Source of the DNA: DAIQRJ01 sp963708795
GTDB lineage: Bacteria; Actinomycetota; Actinomycetes; Propionibacteriales; DAIQRJ01
NCBI GenBank assembly: GCA_963708795.1
Contig: CAVPUH010000009.1
Location: 186,001 to 250,000 of the forward strand
DNA length: 64,000 bases
Direction: 5' to 3'
Positions 1 through 9,512 of this stretch are shown here, piece after piece; the first letter of the stretch is position 1; the number at the start of each line of letters is the position of its first letter. Under the pieces are notes generated by a model. That model was given only the letters and a program-made list of their open reading frames with translations. It ran no database searches and was not told the origin of the DNA. A program made the position numbers and the translations under genes.

Positions 1-818
1 GCGGCGGAGCCCGCGTTGTGCACCGTGGCGGTGGCCGCCCAGGGGAGGACCGCGCCGCTGACGGGGTCGACGGCCGAGAGGCCGAGCCAGGACGCGCCGC
101 CCATGTGGGCGAACCGGCCACCGATGATCAGCTTCGAGCCGCTGTTGTTCAGCGTGAGCGCGAGGACTGCCGCATCGGCGTCGGGGTTGAAGGGCAGCAG
201 CGTGCCCGTGGCCACGTCGGTGGCCGCCACGTACCCGCGCGCCTGCCCGTCGACACTGGTGAAGTCGCCGCCGAAGTAGACGGTCGACGGCGTCGCCGTG
301 ATGGCCCGGACGGTCGTCTGGGCCAGTGGCCGGAACGTCGTGACGAGCGCGCCGGTCGTGGCGGAGAACGCCGCGATCCGGGACCGCACGACGCCGTTCG
401 CCTGCGTGAACGCGCCGCCGACGTAGATCGTGGAGCCATCGGGTGAGGCCGTGATCGCCAGCGCCTGGGCGTTGACCGTCGGCGCCCAGGTGGTGATCAG
501 GTTGCCCGTGGTGATGTCGTAGGCGAGCAGGTTCGACCGCGGTGTGGTGTTCACCCCTGCCGCCGCCCCGGCCGGGCGGGCGGTGGTGAACGATCCGGCG
601 ACGTAGACGGTGGTTCCGACGACCACCTGAGACCAGGCCACGCCATCGATCTGCACGGTCGGGAGCGGATCGGCGGAGACCGTCGTCGCCTCGGCAGCGT
701 CGACCGGCTGCGAATCTGCGTGCGCCGCAGGCAGGTCGACCGCCAGCAGTGACGCGACGACCAGAGCGGCCGACGCGGCGGCGGCGGCGAACCGCTTGAG
801 AGAACGGGAACTGCGCAT
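1..818 (-). CDS. Secreted beta-propeller protein with DUF5122-like repeats (C-terminus beyond the window)
   Basis: Starts at ATG 818 and runs off the left edge, so about 272 residues are visible. A Sec signal peptide is clear: basic MRSSRSLKRF, an Ala/Val/Leu core, then a PAAHA|DS cleavage site near residue 34. After it comes a repeated pattern of an aromatic or aliphatic pair followed by GG/AG-x-F: YVAGSF (72), YVGGAF (132), YFGGDF (181), IIGGRF (231), spaced 49-60 residues. This matches the delta-60/DUF5122 beta-propeller repeat of secreted actinobacterial proteins, often followed by PKD or other surface domains that would lie outside the window. Ligand and role are unknown. The next gene on the same strand also encodes an exported protein. 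Confidence 0.8.
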   Translation of the reverse strand, partial: MRSSRSLKRFAAAAASAALVVASLLAVDLPAAHADSQPVDAAEATTVSADPLPTVQIDGVAWSQVVVGTTVYVAGSFTTARPAGAAAGVNTTPRSNLLAYDITTGNLITTWAPTVNAQALAITASPDGSTIYVGGAFTQANGVVRSRIAAFSATTGALVTTFRPLAQTTVRAITATPSTVYFGGDFTSVDGQARGYVAATDVATGTLLPFNPDADAAVLALTLNNSGSKLIIGGRFAHMGGASWLGLSAVDPVSGAVLPWAATATVHNAGSA

Positions 819-925
819 CTTCAACCTGACCTCTGTGGTCGGCGCCCGCCTGGATGGTGGGTGCTCTGCTGCGGTACTCGATGGACGTGGTGGTCGTGGT
901 GCGTGCGGTCGAACGTGCGGACGGG

Positions 926-1699
926 TCAGGCGACCGAGCCCGCGAAGACGGCGATCGGGAGCGTCGGTGACGGACTGACGGTGATCGTGGCGTCTCCGCG
1001 CTTGGACACCGGCATGTTGAAGACGAAGACGCCGGTGGCCGCCGCACCCGGCTTCAGTGCGCCGGCGAACGGCCGGCTGGCGGGGTCGCCTTCGATCTGG
1101 ATTCCCGGCGTGCCGGCAGCGCCGTAGTAGGCGTCGACCACCACGGAGCTCAAGGGAACGGCCTTCGCCCCTGTGTTGGTCAGCCTGATGGTGAGGCGAA
1201 CCGCGGGCGCGCTGATCTCGCCGAGGCCGCTGGCCTGGCTCTTGACCGACTTGAATCCGACGAGCGCGACGCGGATCGAGTCGGCGACCGAGGCCTGTTT
1301 CACATCGACCGGCCGGACCACCTTGCGGCCGGGCTCGGCGATACCGACGGGCAGCTTCTTGGCGGTGACGGCCGTCGACCCGGATGCGCCGGCCGCGCTG
1401 CGCTTCTTCACGGCCGTGGCCTGACCGACCTTCTTCGCAGGCGGTTTCTGGTGAGTCGCTCTCGCCTTCGGCCGGACGACCTGCTTCGTGGCGGCCTTCG
1501 TCGCAGGCTTGCCCGTCGCTTTCGGCGTGGGCACGGGGGTCGGCGTCGCCGTGACAGCCGCGACCGGCGGGGTCGACTTCGAGCCGTGAGCGTTGACGAC
1601 ACCGATGGCGGCGACAACCATCCCGACGCCGACCAGCGCCGCCGCGAGGGCGGCCCAGCGCGATCGGCTCGGGTGCCGCTCAGCTCGTGTCGACGCCAT
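926..1699 (-). CDS. Membrane-anchored protein with Lys/Pro/Ala-rich linker and C-terminal beta domain
   Basis: 257 residues from ATG 1699, preceded by an AAAGAG-like ribosome site; the frame stays open further upstream without a better start. Basic N-terminus, one transmembrane segment (about residues 15-36), then about 90 residues rich in K, P, A and T (a wall-spanning type linker), then a domain of about 120 residues. That domain has alternating hydrophobics and phrases such as LTIRLTNTGAKAVPLSS, as in DUF4352-like extracellular immunoglobulin-type folds. The family is inferred from pattern only. It lies 107 bp upstream of the secreted beta-propeller gene on the same strand, and the two may be co-expressed. 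Confidence 0.65.
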   Translation of the reverse strand: MASTRAERHPSRSRWAALAAALVGVGMVVAAIGVVNAHGSKSTPPVAAVTATPTPVPTPKATGKPATKAATKQVVRPKARATHQKPPAKKVGQATAVKKRSAAGASGSTAVTAKKLPVGIAEPGRKVVRPVDVKQASVADSIRVALVGFKSVKSQASGLGEISAPAVRLTIRLTNTGAKAVPLSSVVVDAYYGAAGTPGIQIEGDPASRPFAGALKPGAAATGVFVFNMPVSKRGDATITVSPSPTLPIAVFAGSVA

Positions 1700-1810
1700 G
1701 CCCGCTCTTTCACCGCGGCACCGATCGGGGCCCGGACTCTGAAATGTGACCACGTAGCGTGGCTTGCCTCGGAACCGTACAACGAGTTGACCCGATTTGC
1801 TAGGTATTTG

Positions 1811-1853
1811 GTCACTATTCGTTACCGACACGGCTCATGTCATTGACTTACCG
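1811..1853. promoter_or_regulatory. Imperfect direct repeat in the AT-richer gap before the AraC gene
   Basis: The 271-bp gap 1700-1970 between divergent genes is visibly richer in A and T than its surroundings. It holds two similar blocks, GTCACT...TTACCG (1811-1827) and GTCATT...TTACCG (1839-1853), whose starts are 28 bp apart. Spaced direct repeats are typical of AraC-family operators, so this is a candidate operator for the regulator downstream or for the divergent surface genes. Function is inferred only from position and repetition. Confidence 0.25.
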
Positions 1854-1970
1854 TGAAATCGTGACGTTCTGTAGTGCAGTCCGATCGTTGAGCAATGTCC
1901 CTCGCGTGTCGTCGGGCAGGCGTTCGACCGAGCAAACGCGATCAGGCGCACCGAGCCGGCAGGCAGCAGG

Positions 1971-2925
1971 ATGGCTGGCGTGCACAGCAGCGACCGTCTC
2001 CGCGGCATCCTCGACCTCGTCGAGCAGAGCCTGGACGAGCCCGACCTCACCGGGGAGGCACTCGCCTCGCGCGCCTACCTGTCGCGCTTCCACTTCGATC
2101 GGCTGGTCCGGGCGGACCTCGGCGAGCCGCCCGGCGCGTTCCGCCGGCGACTGCTGCTCGAACGCGCGGCCCACCAACTGACCGACGGCAGCCGACCGGT
2201 CGTCGAGATCGCGTTCGACGCCGGTTACGGCTCCCACGAGGCCTTCACCCGGGCGTTCAACCGCGCCTACGAGGTCAGCCCCAGTGCCTACCGACGGGGC
2301 CCGCACCGCTCCCCCGATCTCACGTCGGCGAGCGGCGATCCACTTCCACCCACCGGGCGGCCTTCGGCTGCCCGCCGAGATCAGGAGTACCGGCATGGAC
2401 ATCCTCACGCGCATGTACGACCACCACATCTGGCTCGCCGGTCAGATCATCGACCGGCTCGGCGGCCTGACGGACGCCGTCGTCGACGCCCCGATCGAAC
2501 TGTCCGTCGAGGGCATCGACGACGAGCCGACGCTCCGCAGCCTGGCCGGCCGGCTCGTGAGTCAGTTGGAGATGTGGATCGGGGCCGTCACCGGCGCGAC
2601 CTCGATGCCGCCGGCAGGTGACATGACCGCCGACGGGCTCCGGGCCAGGCTCGCTGTCGCCGCACCGCGTTTCCGTGAGCTCGTGGTGGCCCCGATCGAA
2701 TCCGGCCGGGCCGACGACACCTTCGTCGACGCGGTGTGCGATCCGCCCGAGACGTTCACTCTCGGCGGCGTCCTTGCACACGTCCTCACGTTCTCCGCCG
2801 TGCGTCGCACCATGGCGGTCGGCGCTCTCGACTCCGCCGGGATCACCGATCTCGGCGCCGGCGACCCGATGACGTTCGTGGGTGGATCGGGCTCGGATGC
2901 GTCGACGATCACCCGACGAGGCTGA
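1971..2925 (+). CDS. AraC-family HTH regulator fused to a DinB-like domain (frameshifted)
   Basis: Residues 1-110 from ATG 1971 form a double helix-turn-helix of the AraC/XylS type: recognition helices near 27-46 and 72-100, ending in SPSAYRR. The downstream part is in the next frame, beginning IHFHPPGGLRLPAE (from 2338) and running to 2925 as a DinB/DUF1572-like four-helix domain. I recall both parts forming one polypeptide of about 300 residues in other actinomycetes. One extra base near 2337 (AGC GGC G ATC) restores the fusion. Alternatively the DinB part could start alone at ATG 2395, which has AGGAG 8 nt upstream. Ligand unknown. The gene converges on dxr with only 14 bp between stops. 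Confidence 0.7.
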
Positions 2926-2939
2926 TCAGCCCGACGTGA

Positions 2940-4157
2940 TCACGCCCGGCCGGCGATCAGCTCGCCGGCGCGGGCTCGCGCCCACGCGTCAGCGGCGAGC
3001 ACGTCGTCGACCTCGAGCGATCCGGTGTCCGGGGATCGGGCTGCCACGACCTCGGCCACCGTGTCGACGATCCCCAGGAAGGGCAGCCGACCGCGCCGGA
3101 ACGCCTCGACGCACTCCTCGTTCGCCGCGTTGTAGACCGCCGGCGCCGTCCCGCCGGCGGCACCCACGGTCCGCGCGAGCTGCACGGCCGGGAACGCCTC
3201 GTCGTCGAGCGGTTCGAAGGTCCACGCCTGCGCGGTGGACCAGTCGCAGCCCGTGGCGGCTCCCGGGACGCGGTCCGGCCACGCCAGTGCGAGAGCGATC
3301 GGCAGCCGCATGTCCGGCGGGCTCGCCTGCGCGAGTGTGCTGCCGTCGGTGAACCGGACCATCGAATGGACGATCGACTGCGGGTGGACGACGACCTCGA
3401 TCCGATCGAGCGGGACGTCGAAGAGCAGCGCCGCCTCGATCACCTCGAGGCCCTTGTTCACCAGGGTGGCCGAGTTGATCGTGATCACCGGCCCCATCGA
3501 CCAGGTCGGATGCCGAAGCGCCTGATCGGGCGTCACCGCGGTCAGCTCCGCCCGGGTCCGGCCGCGGAACGGCCCGCCGCTGGCCGTGACGACGAGCGCA
3601 TCGACCTCGCCCGCGCGCCCGCCGCGCAACGCCTGTGCCAGGGCCGAGTGCTCGGAGTCCACCGGAACGATCTGCCCGGGACGGGCCGCACGTCGCACGA
3701 CCGGTCCGCCGGTGATGAGCGACTCCTTGTTGGCCAACGCGAGCGTGTGACCCGCCGCCAGCGCGGCCAGCGTGGGCCGAAGGCCGATCGAGCCGGTGAT
3801 GCCGTTCAGCACGACGGTCTGTCGCCCGGCCGCCGTGGCTGCTACACCGGCGAGGTCGGTGGCCGCCGCGGGTCCGACCAGCAGGTGAGGTCGATAGCCC
3901 GGCGCCAGCCCGGCGAGCGCATCGCGGAACGCGCCGAGCTGAGCATCGTCCGCCAGCGCGACGATCTCCACGCGCAGGGCAGCCGCCTGCTCCGCCAGCA
4001 GCCGGGCGTTCGCGCCGCCGGCCAGTCCGCGCACGCGGAAACGGTCGGAGTTGCGGCCGATGACGTCGAGTGCCTGGGTGCCGATCGAGCCCGTCGAGCC
4101 CAGCAGCAGGACGTCGCGCGGCCCGGCCCCGGGGTCCTCGCCTCCGACCTCGCTCAC
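2940..4157 (-). CDS. dxr: 1-deoxy-D-xylulose-5-phosphate reductoisomerase
   Basis: Converts DXP to 2-C-methyl-D-erythritol 4-phosphate with NADPH, the first committed step of the MEP isoprenoid pathway. 405 residues, the normal length. The N-terminal NADPH-binding LLLGSTGSIGTQAL, NKESLITGG, the metal-site region PVDSEHSA and the catalytic loop HPQSIVHSMV are all present. GTG 4157 is chosen because it overlaps the purU stop as GTGA, implying translational coupling. In many actinomycetes dxr is followed by the rip1 site-2 protease and ispG; here the 3' side is instead the convergent AraC/DinB gene. Confidence 0.95.
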   Translation of the reverse strand: MSEVGGEDPGAGPRDVLLLGSTGSIGTQALDVIGRNSDRFRVRGLAGGANARLLAEQAAALRVEIVALADDAQLGAFRDALAGLAPGYRPHLLVGPAAATDLAGVAATAAGRQTVVLNGITGSIGLRPTLAALAAGHTLALANKESLITGGPVVRRAARPGQIVPVDSEHSALAQALRGGRAGEVDALVVTASGGPFRGRTRAELTAVTPDQALRHPTWSMGPVITINSATLVNKGLEVIEAALLFDVPLDRIEVVVHPQSIVHSMVRFTDGSTLAQASPPDMRLPIALALAWPDRVPGAATGCDWSTAQAWTFEPLDDEAFPAVQLARTVGAAGGTAPAVYNAANEECVEAFRRGRLPFLGIVDTVAEVVAARSPDTGSLEVDDVLAADAWARARAGELIAGRA

Positions 4158-5060
4158 CGGAAGACCACCGTCCGGCGCCCGTTGAGGATCACCCGGTTCT
4201 CGACATGCCAGCGCACCGCCCGGGCCAACGCCTGACACTCGAGGTCGCGACCGACGTCCACGAGGGTGTCCGGTCGCATCGTGTGGTCCACGCGGGCGAC
4301 CTCCTGCTCGATGATCGGACCCTCGTCGAGATCGGCGGTCACGTAGTGCGCGGTCGCCCCGATCAGCTTCACGCCGCGCGCGTAGGCCTGGTGGTACGGG
4401 CGCGCTCCCTTGAACGACGGCAGGAAGCTGTGGTGGATGTTGATGGCCGAGCCGGCCAGCTCCGCGCACAGGGCCGGGCTCAGGATCTGCATGTACCGCG
4501 CGAGTATCCAGAGGTCGACGCCGTGCTCGGCGGCGATCGCCCGCATCCGCCGTTCCGCTTCGTTCTTCGTCTCCGGGGTCACCGGCAGGTGGTGGAACGG
4601 CAGGCCGGCGGACTCGACGAGATCGGCCACGTCACCGTGATTGCTCACGACGGCTGCGATCGACGCGGGCACGGTTCCGGTCCGGCAGCGGTAGATGAGG
4701 TCGTTGAGGCAATGGTCGAGTCGGCTGACGAGCACGAGCAGGCGCTTGGGCCTTCCCGGGTCCATCACCTCGAAGCGCATCGAGAATCGGTCGGCGACCG
4801 GACCGAACGCGTCGTGCAGCACCCGGACCGGCTCGTCCGGGTCGGCGACGTCCACCGCCAGCCGCATGAAGAACAGGCCCTCGTCGGTGTCGGAGAACTG
4901 CTGCGAGTCGACGATGTTGGCGCGGCGGTCGGCCAGGAAGCCGGACACGTTGTGGACGATCCCGACGGCGTCGGGACAGGTCAGCGTGAGGACCCGGCGC
5001 CCGGTCGGCTACCGTCGCACGCCCAGCCGCCACCCGGGGCGTCGCCGAATCGGTTGGCAT
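4154..5060 (-). CDS. purU: Formyltetrahydrofolate deformylase (N-terminal frame break)
   Basis: Hydrolyses 10-formyl-THF to formate and THF. An N-terminal ACT-like domain (LTCPDAVGIVHNVSGFLADR, then DSQQFSD) is followed by a formyltransferase fold with INIHHSFLPSFKGA and the catalytic region GATAHYVTADLDEGPIIEQ. The conserved N-terminus is readable from 4993, but that frame has no start codon before a TAG at 5011-5009. The neighbouring frame offers ATG 5060 and joins the ACT domain if one extra C near 4996-4999 is removed (…ADRA then RVLTLTC). The 5' end is therefore approximate. It overlaps dxr by 4 bp and is divergent from the LOG gene. Confidence 0.85.
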
Positions 5061-5150
5061 GCGCGCCATTGTGTCGGCTGTCGGTGGCGGAACGTCAGCT
5101 GCCCCGGCGGCGAGCGGGGTCACATGACCGGCGCGGCGGTCGCAGGCTGA

Positions 5151-6316
5151 TTGACTGACCGTGTGCCTCGGGTCGTGGAGCTGACGTCGCGGACCGCGGT
5201 GGTGTCGGCGATCGGCACCGGGACAGGGTCGATGGCGGGTTGGCGGATCGTGGACGTCGACCTGCGTGGGCTCGAGAGCCGACTCGCCGGCCTCGATGCC
5301 CGCGGAGCGATCTTCTTCGGCTGCGAACTCGATCCCGCGGCGGAGACGAGGATGCGGGCCGGCGGCGCGCTGCTTCTTCCCGGAGCTGCCGGACCTCCCG
5401 TTCCGTCCGTACCGCGGCCACCTCTACGACCCGGCCGAGCTGTACGACCGCGTGGTGGCCGGTGGCCACTACACCGACAGCACCGACGCGCTCTGCTACC
5501 GGTGGTCGCTGGCCCACCGCGAGACCGATGACGGCACCGACGCTGCCGACAGCCTGGCCACCGCGCTACACGACCACGCCGTCAGCGAGGCGTTCGCCGA
5601 GCTCGTGGCCGCATCGCTCCCGATCCGGCGCCGGCCCGCGGAGTGCGGTCGTCGCCGTCATGGGTGGGCACGCGCTGGCACGCGGTTCGGCCGACTACCG
5701 TCGAGCTGCCCGTCTGGGAGGGGCGCTCGCGCGGGCGGGGAACCTGGTCGCCACAGGTGGCGGCCCGGGAGCGATGGAGGCCGTCAACCTCGGCGCCTGG
5801 CTGGCGGACGCCGATGACGCCGAGCTCACGCGATCCGTCGACGTGCTCGCGGAGGTCCCGACGTTCCGGCCGTCGGTGCACCGGTGGGCGCTCGCCGCTC
5901 TCGCCGTCCGCGCGCGCTTCCCGCAGCGCACCGTTCGGTCGCTCACCACGCCGACCTGGCACTTCGGCCACGAGCCGCCGAACGTGTTCGCGAGCGGGAT
6001 CGCGAAGTTCTTCTCCAACGCCGTTCGGGAGGACGTCCTGCTCCGCGGCGCGACCCGGGCACTGATCGTGCTCCCGGGTTCGGCCGGGACGGTCCAGGAG
6101 GTCTTCCAGTTCGCGACCGGCTCCTACTACGCCGACCCGACGACGCCGATCGTGCCGTTGGTGCTCGTCGGCCGCCGCCACTGGACGGAGACGCTGCCGG
6201 CCTGGCCACTCCTCGAGGCGCTCGGGGACGGTCGCCCGATGGCCGGTCGGATCGCTCTCGTCGACAGCCCGGATGCGGCGGTCGACGCCGTGGAGGCGAT
6301 GTCGTGGCCGGCCTGA
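5151..6316 (+). CDS. LOG-family Rossmann nucleotide-binding protein with N-terminal extension (two frame breaks)
   Basis: Three collinear segments in successive frames read as one protein. 5151-5370 includes AIFFGCELDPAAE; about 5372-5635 includes FPELPDLPFRPYRGHLYD; about 5636-6316 carries the LOG/TIGR00725-like core with VVAVMGGHALARG, the nucleotide loop GGGPGAMEA and PGSAGTVQE. The last stands where cytokinin-riboside hydrolase LOGs have PGGxGTxxE, so one glycine is replaced. Each break is one extra base (near 5377 and near 5636). The first segment opens with TTG 5151, with GTG 5163 as alternative. Substrate unknown; LOG enzymes cleave nucleoside monophosphates at the ribose. It overlaps the next gene by 13 bp. 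Confidence 0.7.
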
Positions 6317-7823
6317 GGACGCGTCTGCTCGTGTTGCCGAACGCCGAACTGGTGGCACGCCGCGCTCCCACGACGGTCGTCCGGCTCGGTCGGCCCGCCA
6401 CGAGTTCGGTCGTCGTTCCGGTCCTCGTGGGCTGCGACGGCCTTCTGTTCCTCGCACTGTCGCACCACGCGGGCTGGCGCTTCCTCTGGTCGATCGTCGC
6501 TCTCGCCGGGTTCGGCGCGGCGGTGCTCCGGATCAAGCAGCGCACCGCACTGGGGGACGCCGGGATCATCGCGAACGGGCTACGACTGGTGTTCTCGCCG
6601 ACCGGCGGAACCCATCAGCGCTCCAAACCGCTGCCGGTGCGCGACGCGGATGCCGTGCTCGACCTCTACTGGCGGCAGGTCATCGCCGCCTCGCTCGCCC
6701 CGACGAGCGCGCCGTGGTGGGCCTTCACCCGCGCACGTGTCCACCTCGACCTCTACCTGACCGACAGTGCCGGCGATCTGCTGGACAGCGCCGGCCACCT
6801 CGTCGTCGACGACGTACCCCCTGCCCCGGACCTGCCGTCGAGACGACTGCGATTCACGATCCCGCGGTTCAGCCAGCAGGACGCGACGAACATGCTGAGG
6901 TGGTACATCCCGGAGGGACTCATCGACCCGGCCACCGGAGGTTCGGCGCTGCAGCTCGAACCCGACGGGGATCCCTGGCCGGACCGACCGGCCGAGACAC
7001 CGGGGACGCTCGCGGTGCCGATCCCGCCCGGGCCGATCCTGGGGTTGCCACACGTCGCCGTCCCGGTCACGGAGTGGGCACCGCCCACACCTCCGATGTC
7101 GGTCGACGCCCCAGTCGCGCTGCGTCGGCCGGACTTCCTGCCGCCGACCGAGCCGAGCGACCGAGCCCGACCGACCCCGGCGCGTCGACGCCGGCCGCTC
7201 CGGCGAACGGGTCAGCGCTGCGACGTCGGACCAGGCCGCCGTGGGTGCAGATCTTCGGGAAACTCGGCCGGGTCAGCGGAGCCGGCCTGGCCTGGCGGGT
7301 GGGGTGGCTGTTCGCGCGTTTCGTCGTCGCGCTCGTGCTGTGGTTGCTCTTCGCCCTCACGTTGGTCGTCGAACTCGTCGACGACCACACGGACACCTCA
7401 GCGGTGGTCGGCCTCATCATCGCCACGACCGTCGTGACGGTGCCGTTGATCCGCTACACCTGGCGACTGTTGCGGTTGCGGCACGCCGGCACGGAGTTCG
7501 TCGCCTTCACGCCGGGCGGCGTGCGGGCGGTCGACGCAGCGGCCTTCGCCTCGATTCCCTGGCGGGTCATCCGGCAGGCGACGTTGCGCTCCCGGGGTCG
7601 TCGGACGTGGCTGTGCCTCGCGATCGACGCACACGTGCCGGCCGACATCTCCTGGGCGGTGTTGCAGGCGTCGCCCGCGGAGCAGGTCGTGCCGGGCTGC
7701 ACGGTGCTCGAGCTCAGGATGCCGGTCGGCGAGGCGCCTGCGGAGGACATCGGAACGGGGCTCGACCTGGGTGGATCGGTGCCGTTCGACCCGGTGCGAT
7801 GGCCGGACCGGTCGCGGGCCTGA
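6304..7823 (+). CDS. Unknown membrane protein (apparent frame break in linker)
   Basis: GTG 6304 overlaps the end of the LOG gene. Residues 1-290 carry two hydrophobic segments (about 38-75), then a globular part with phrases such as PRFSQQDATNMLRWYIPEG. After a Pro/Arg-rich stretch near 7150-7200 the coding signal moves to another frame. There a tail of about 200 residues has two or three transmembrane segments (GWLFARFVVALVLWLLFAL and a second soon after), then a soluble end. The net shift here is -1 or +2, unlike the other breaks in the window, and the junction is low-complexity so it cannot be placed. No family recognised. It could also be two adjacent genes. Confidence 0.55.
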
Positions 7824-7828
7824 GGACC

Positions 7829-9367
7829 CTACTGCGGATCATTCGGGAGGGACCGGATCGGAACGGCTGCGTCATCCCCGGTCTCGCCACGCCAGCGCTT
7901 GGCGAGGATCGAGTGGTGCCGGCCGTAGAAGATGTAGATCGCGAGACCGAGCACCAGCCACACCAGGAAGCGCAACCACGTCTCCATGGCCAGGTTCGCC
8001 ATCAAGCCGAGGCACAGCAGTGCGGAGACGATCGGCAGCAGCGGAACCTGCGGTGTGCGGAAGGGCCTGGTCATCTTCGGCTTGGTCCGCCGGAGGATCG
8101 CCACCGCAAGCGAGACCACGAAGAAGGCGAACAGCGTCCCGATGCTCACCATCTCGGCGAGGGTGGCCAGCGGCACGAAGGCACCGAGCAGCGCGACGAC
8201 GGCGGTCGTGGCGGCCGTCACCCGGACCGGCGTGTTCCACCGCTCGTGGATCCTGCCGATCGACGGCGGCAGCAGGCCGTCCCGGCACAGCGCGTAGCCG
8301 ATCCGGCCCATGGCGACGATGTCGACCAGGATGACGGAACTGAGGCCGGCGACGGCAGCGATGGCGATGAGGACACCGGCCCAGTTGAGCCCCACCTGCT
8401 GGAACGCGTCGGAGATCGGTGCGCCCTCGCTCAGGTTCGTGTACTTCACCATGCCGGTCAGGACGAAGCACACCCCCACGTACAACAGCGTGCAGATCAG
8501 CAGGGTGCCGAGCAGCCCGCGCGGCATGTCCTTCGCCGGGTCCTTCGTCTCCTCGCCGAGATTGGCCACGGCCTCGAAGCCGCTGTAGGCGAAGAACACG
8601 ACCGCCGCGGCCACGAGCAGACCGGTCACCCCGAAGGAGGTCGGTGAGATCCCGGTGACCCACTGCCAGAGCGGCTGCGACAGCCCGCTGGCCTGCTCGT
8701 CCTTGGGCGTGGGGACCGCCGGGGGGATGAACGGGTGGAGGTTCGCCGCCTTCACGTAGAAGATCCCGACGGCGATCACGAAGACGCAGACCGAGACCTT
8801 GATGAGTACCAGGGCGTTCGTCACCCACTTGGACTCCTTGATCCCGCGGATCGCCACCCCGCCGAGGACGACGGCGATGAACACGGCGCCGAGGTTGATC
8901 GTGGAGTCCTCCCCGAAGAACCTCGTCGGCAGGTTCAGAGCGTCCTGCAGATAGCCCGACCAGCCACGGGACACGACCGCGGCCCCGAGGGCGAACTCGA
9001 GGATCAGATCCCAGGCGATGATCCAGGCGAAGATCTCGCCGATGGTCGTGTACGCGTACGTGTAGGAACTCCCGGCCGTGGGCACGGCGGCCGCGAGTTC
9101 GGCGTAGCACAGGGCCGCCAGGAGCGAGACGAAACCGGCGATGAGGAACGAGATGACGATGCCCGGCCCGGCGTTGTTCTTCGCCTGGACGCCGGTCAGC
9201 GTGAAGATCCCGGTCCCGATGACGATGCCGATACCGAAGCCCATCAGGTCCCGCGAACTCAGCCGCTTCACCAGTCGCGCGTGGTGCGTCTCGCTCGGAC
9301 CCTCGTCGTTCTGCGCGATGACGTCGTCGACGTCCTTCGTCCGCAAGATGCTCAGCCGGTTCGCCAT
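7829..9367 (-). CDS. APC-family amino-acid permease (cationic amino acid transporter type)
   Basis: 512 residues with about 12-14 hydrophobic segments. The first helix has the APC signature GIGIVIGTGIF, followed by AGPGIVISF and ALCYAELAAAVPTAGSSY; helix 6 shows VVFFAYSGFEAVANLGEE. These motifs and the length fit the YhdG/CAT-type amino-acid/proton symporters of the inner membrane. Specificity cannot be read. ATG 9367 is the natural start. It converges on the LOG/membrane pair with 5 bp between stops. The 145-bp gap upstream, before rlmN, shows no clear promoter. Confidence 0.85.
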   Translation of the reverse strand: MANRLSILRTKDVDDVIAQNDEGPSETHHARLVKRLSSRDLMGFGIGIVIGTGIFTLTGVQAKNNAGPGIVISFLIAGFVSLLAALCYAELAAAVPTAGSSYTYAYTTIGEIFAWIIAWDLILEFALGAAVVSRGWSGYLQDALNLPTRFFGEDSTINLGAVFIAVVLGGVAIRGIKESKWVTNALVLIKVSVCVFVIAVGIFYVKAANLHPFIPPAVPTPKDEQASGLSQPLWQWVTGISPTSFGVTGLLVAAAVVFFAYSGFEAVANLGEETKDPAKDMPRGLLGTLLICTLLYVGVCFVLTGMVKYTNLSEGAPISDAFQQVGLNWAGVLIAIAAVAGLSSVILVDIVAMGRIGYALCRDGLLPPSIGRIHERWNTPVRVTAATTAVVALLGAFVPLATLAEMVSIGTLFAFFVVSLAVAILRRTKPKMTRPFRTPQVPLLPIVSALLCLGLMANLAMETWLRFLVWLVLGLAIYIFYGRHHSILAKRWRGETGDDAAVPIRSLPNDPQ

Positions 9368-9512
9368 GGCGTCACGCTAGGCCCGCTCAGCCGTGGAGAT
9401 GTTCGAAACGCGAGACGATCTCGTGACCAATCGTCACTCTGAGTTCATGAACCGTGACACAACGGGCACGTCGGCACCGAGCTGTCCGAACGGAAGTTGA
9501 GACGCGGGTTCG

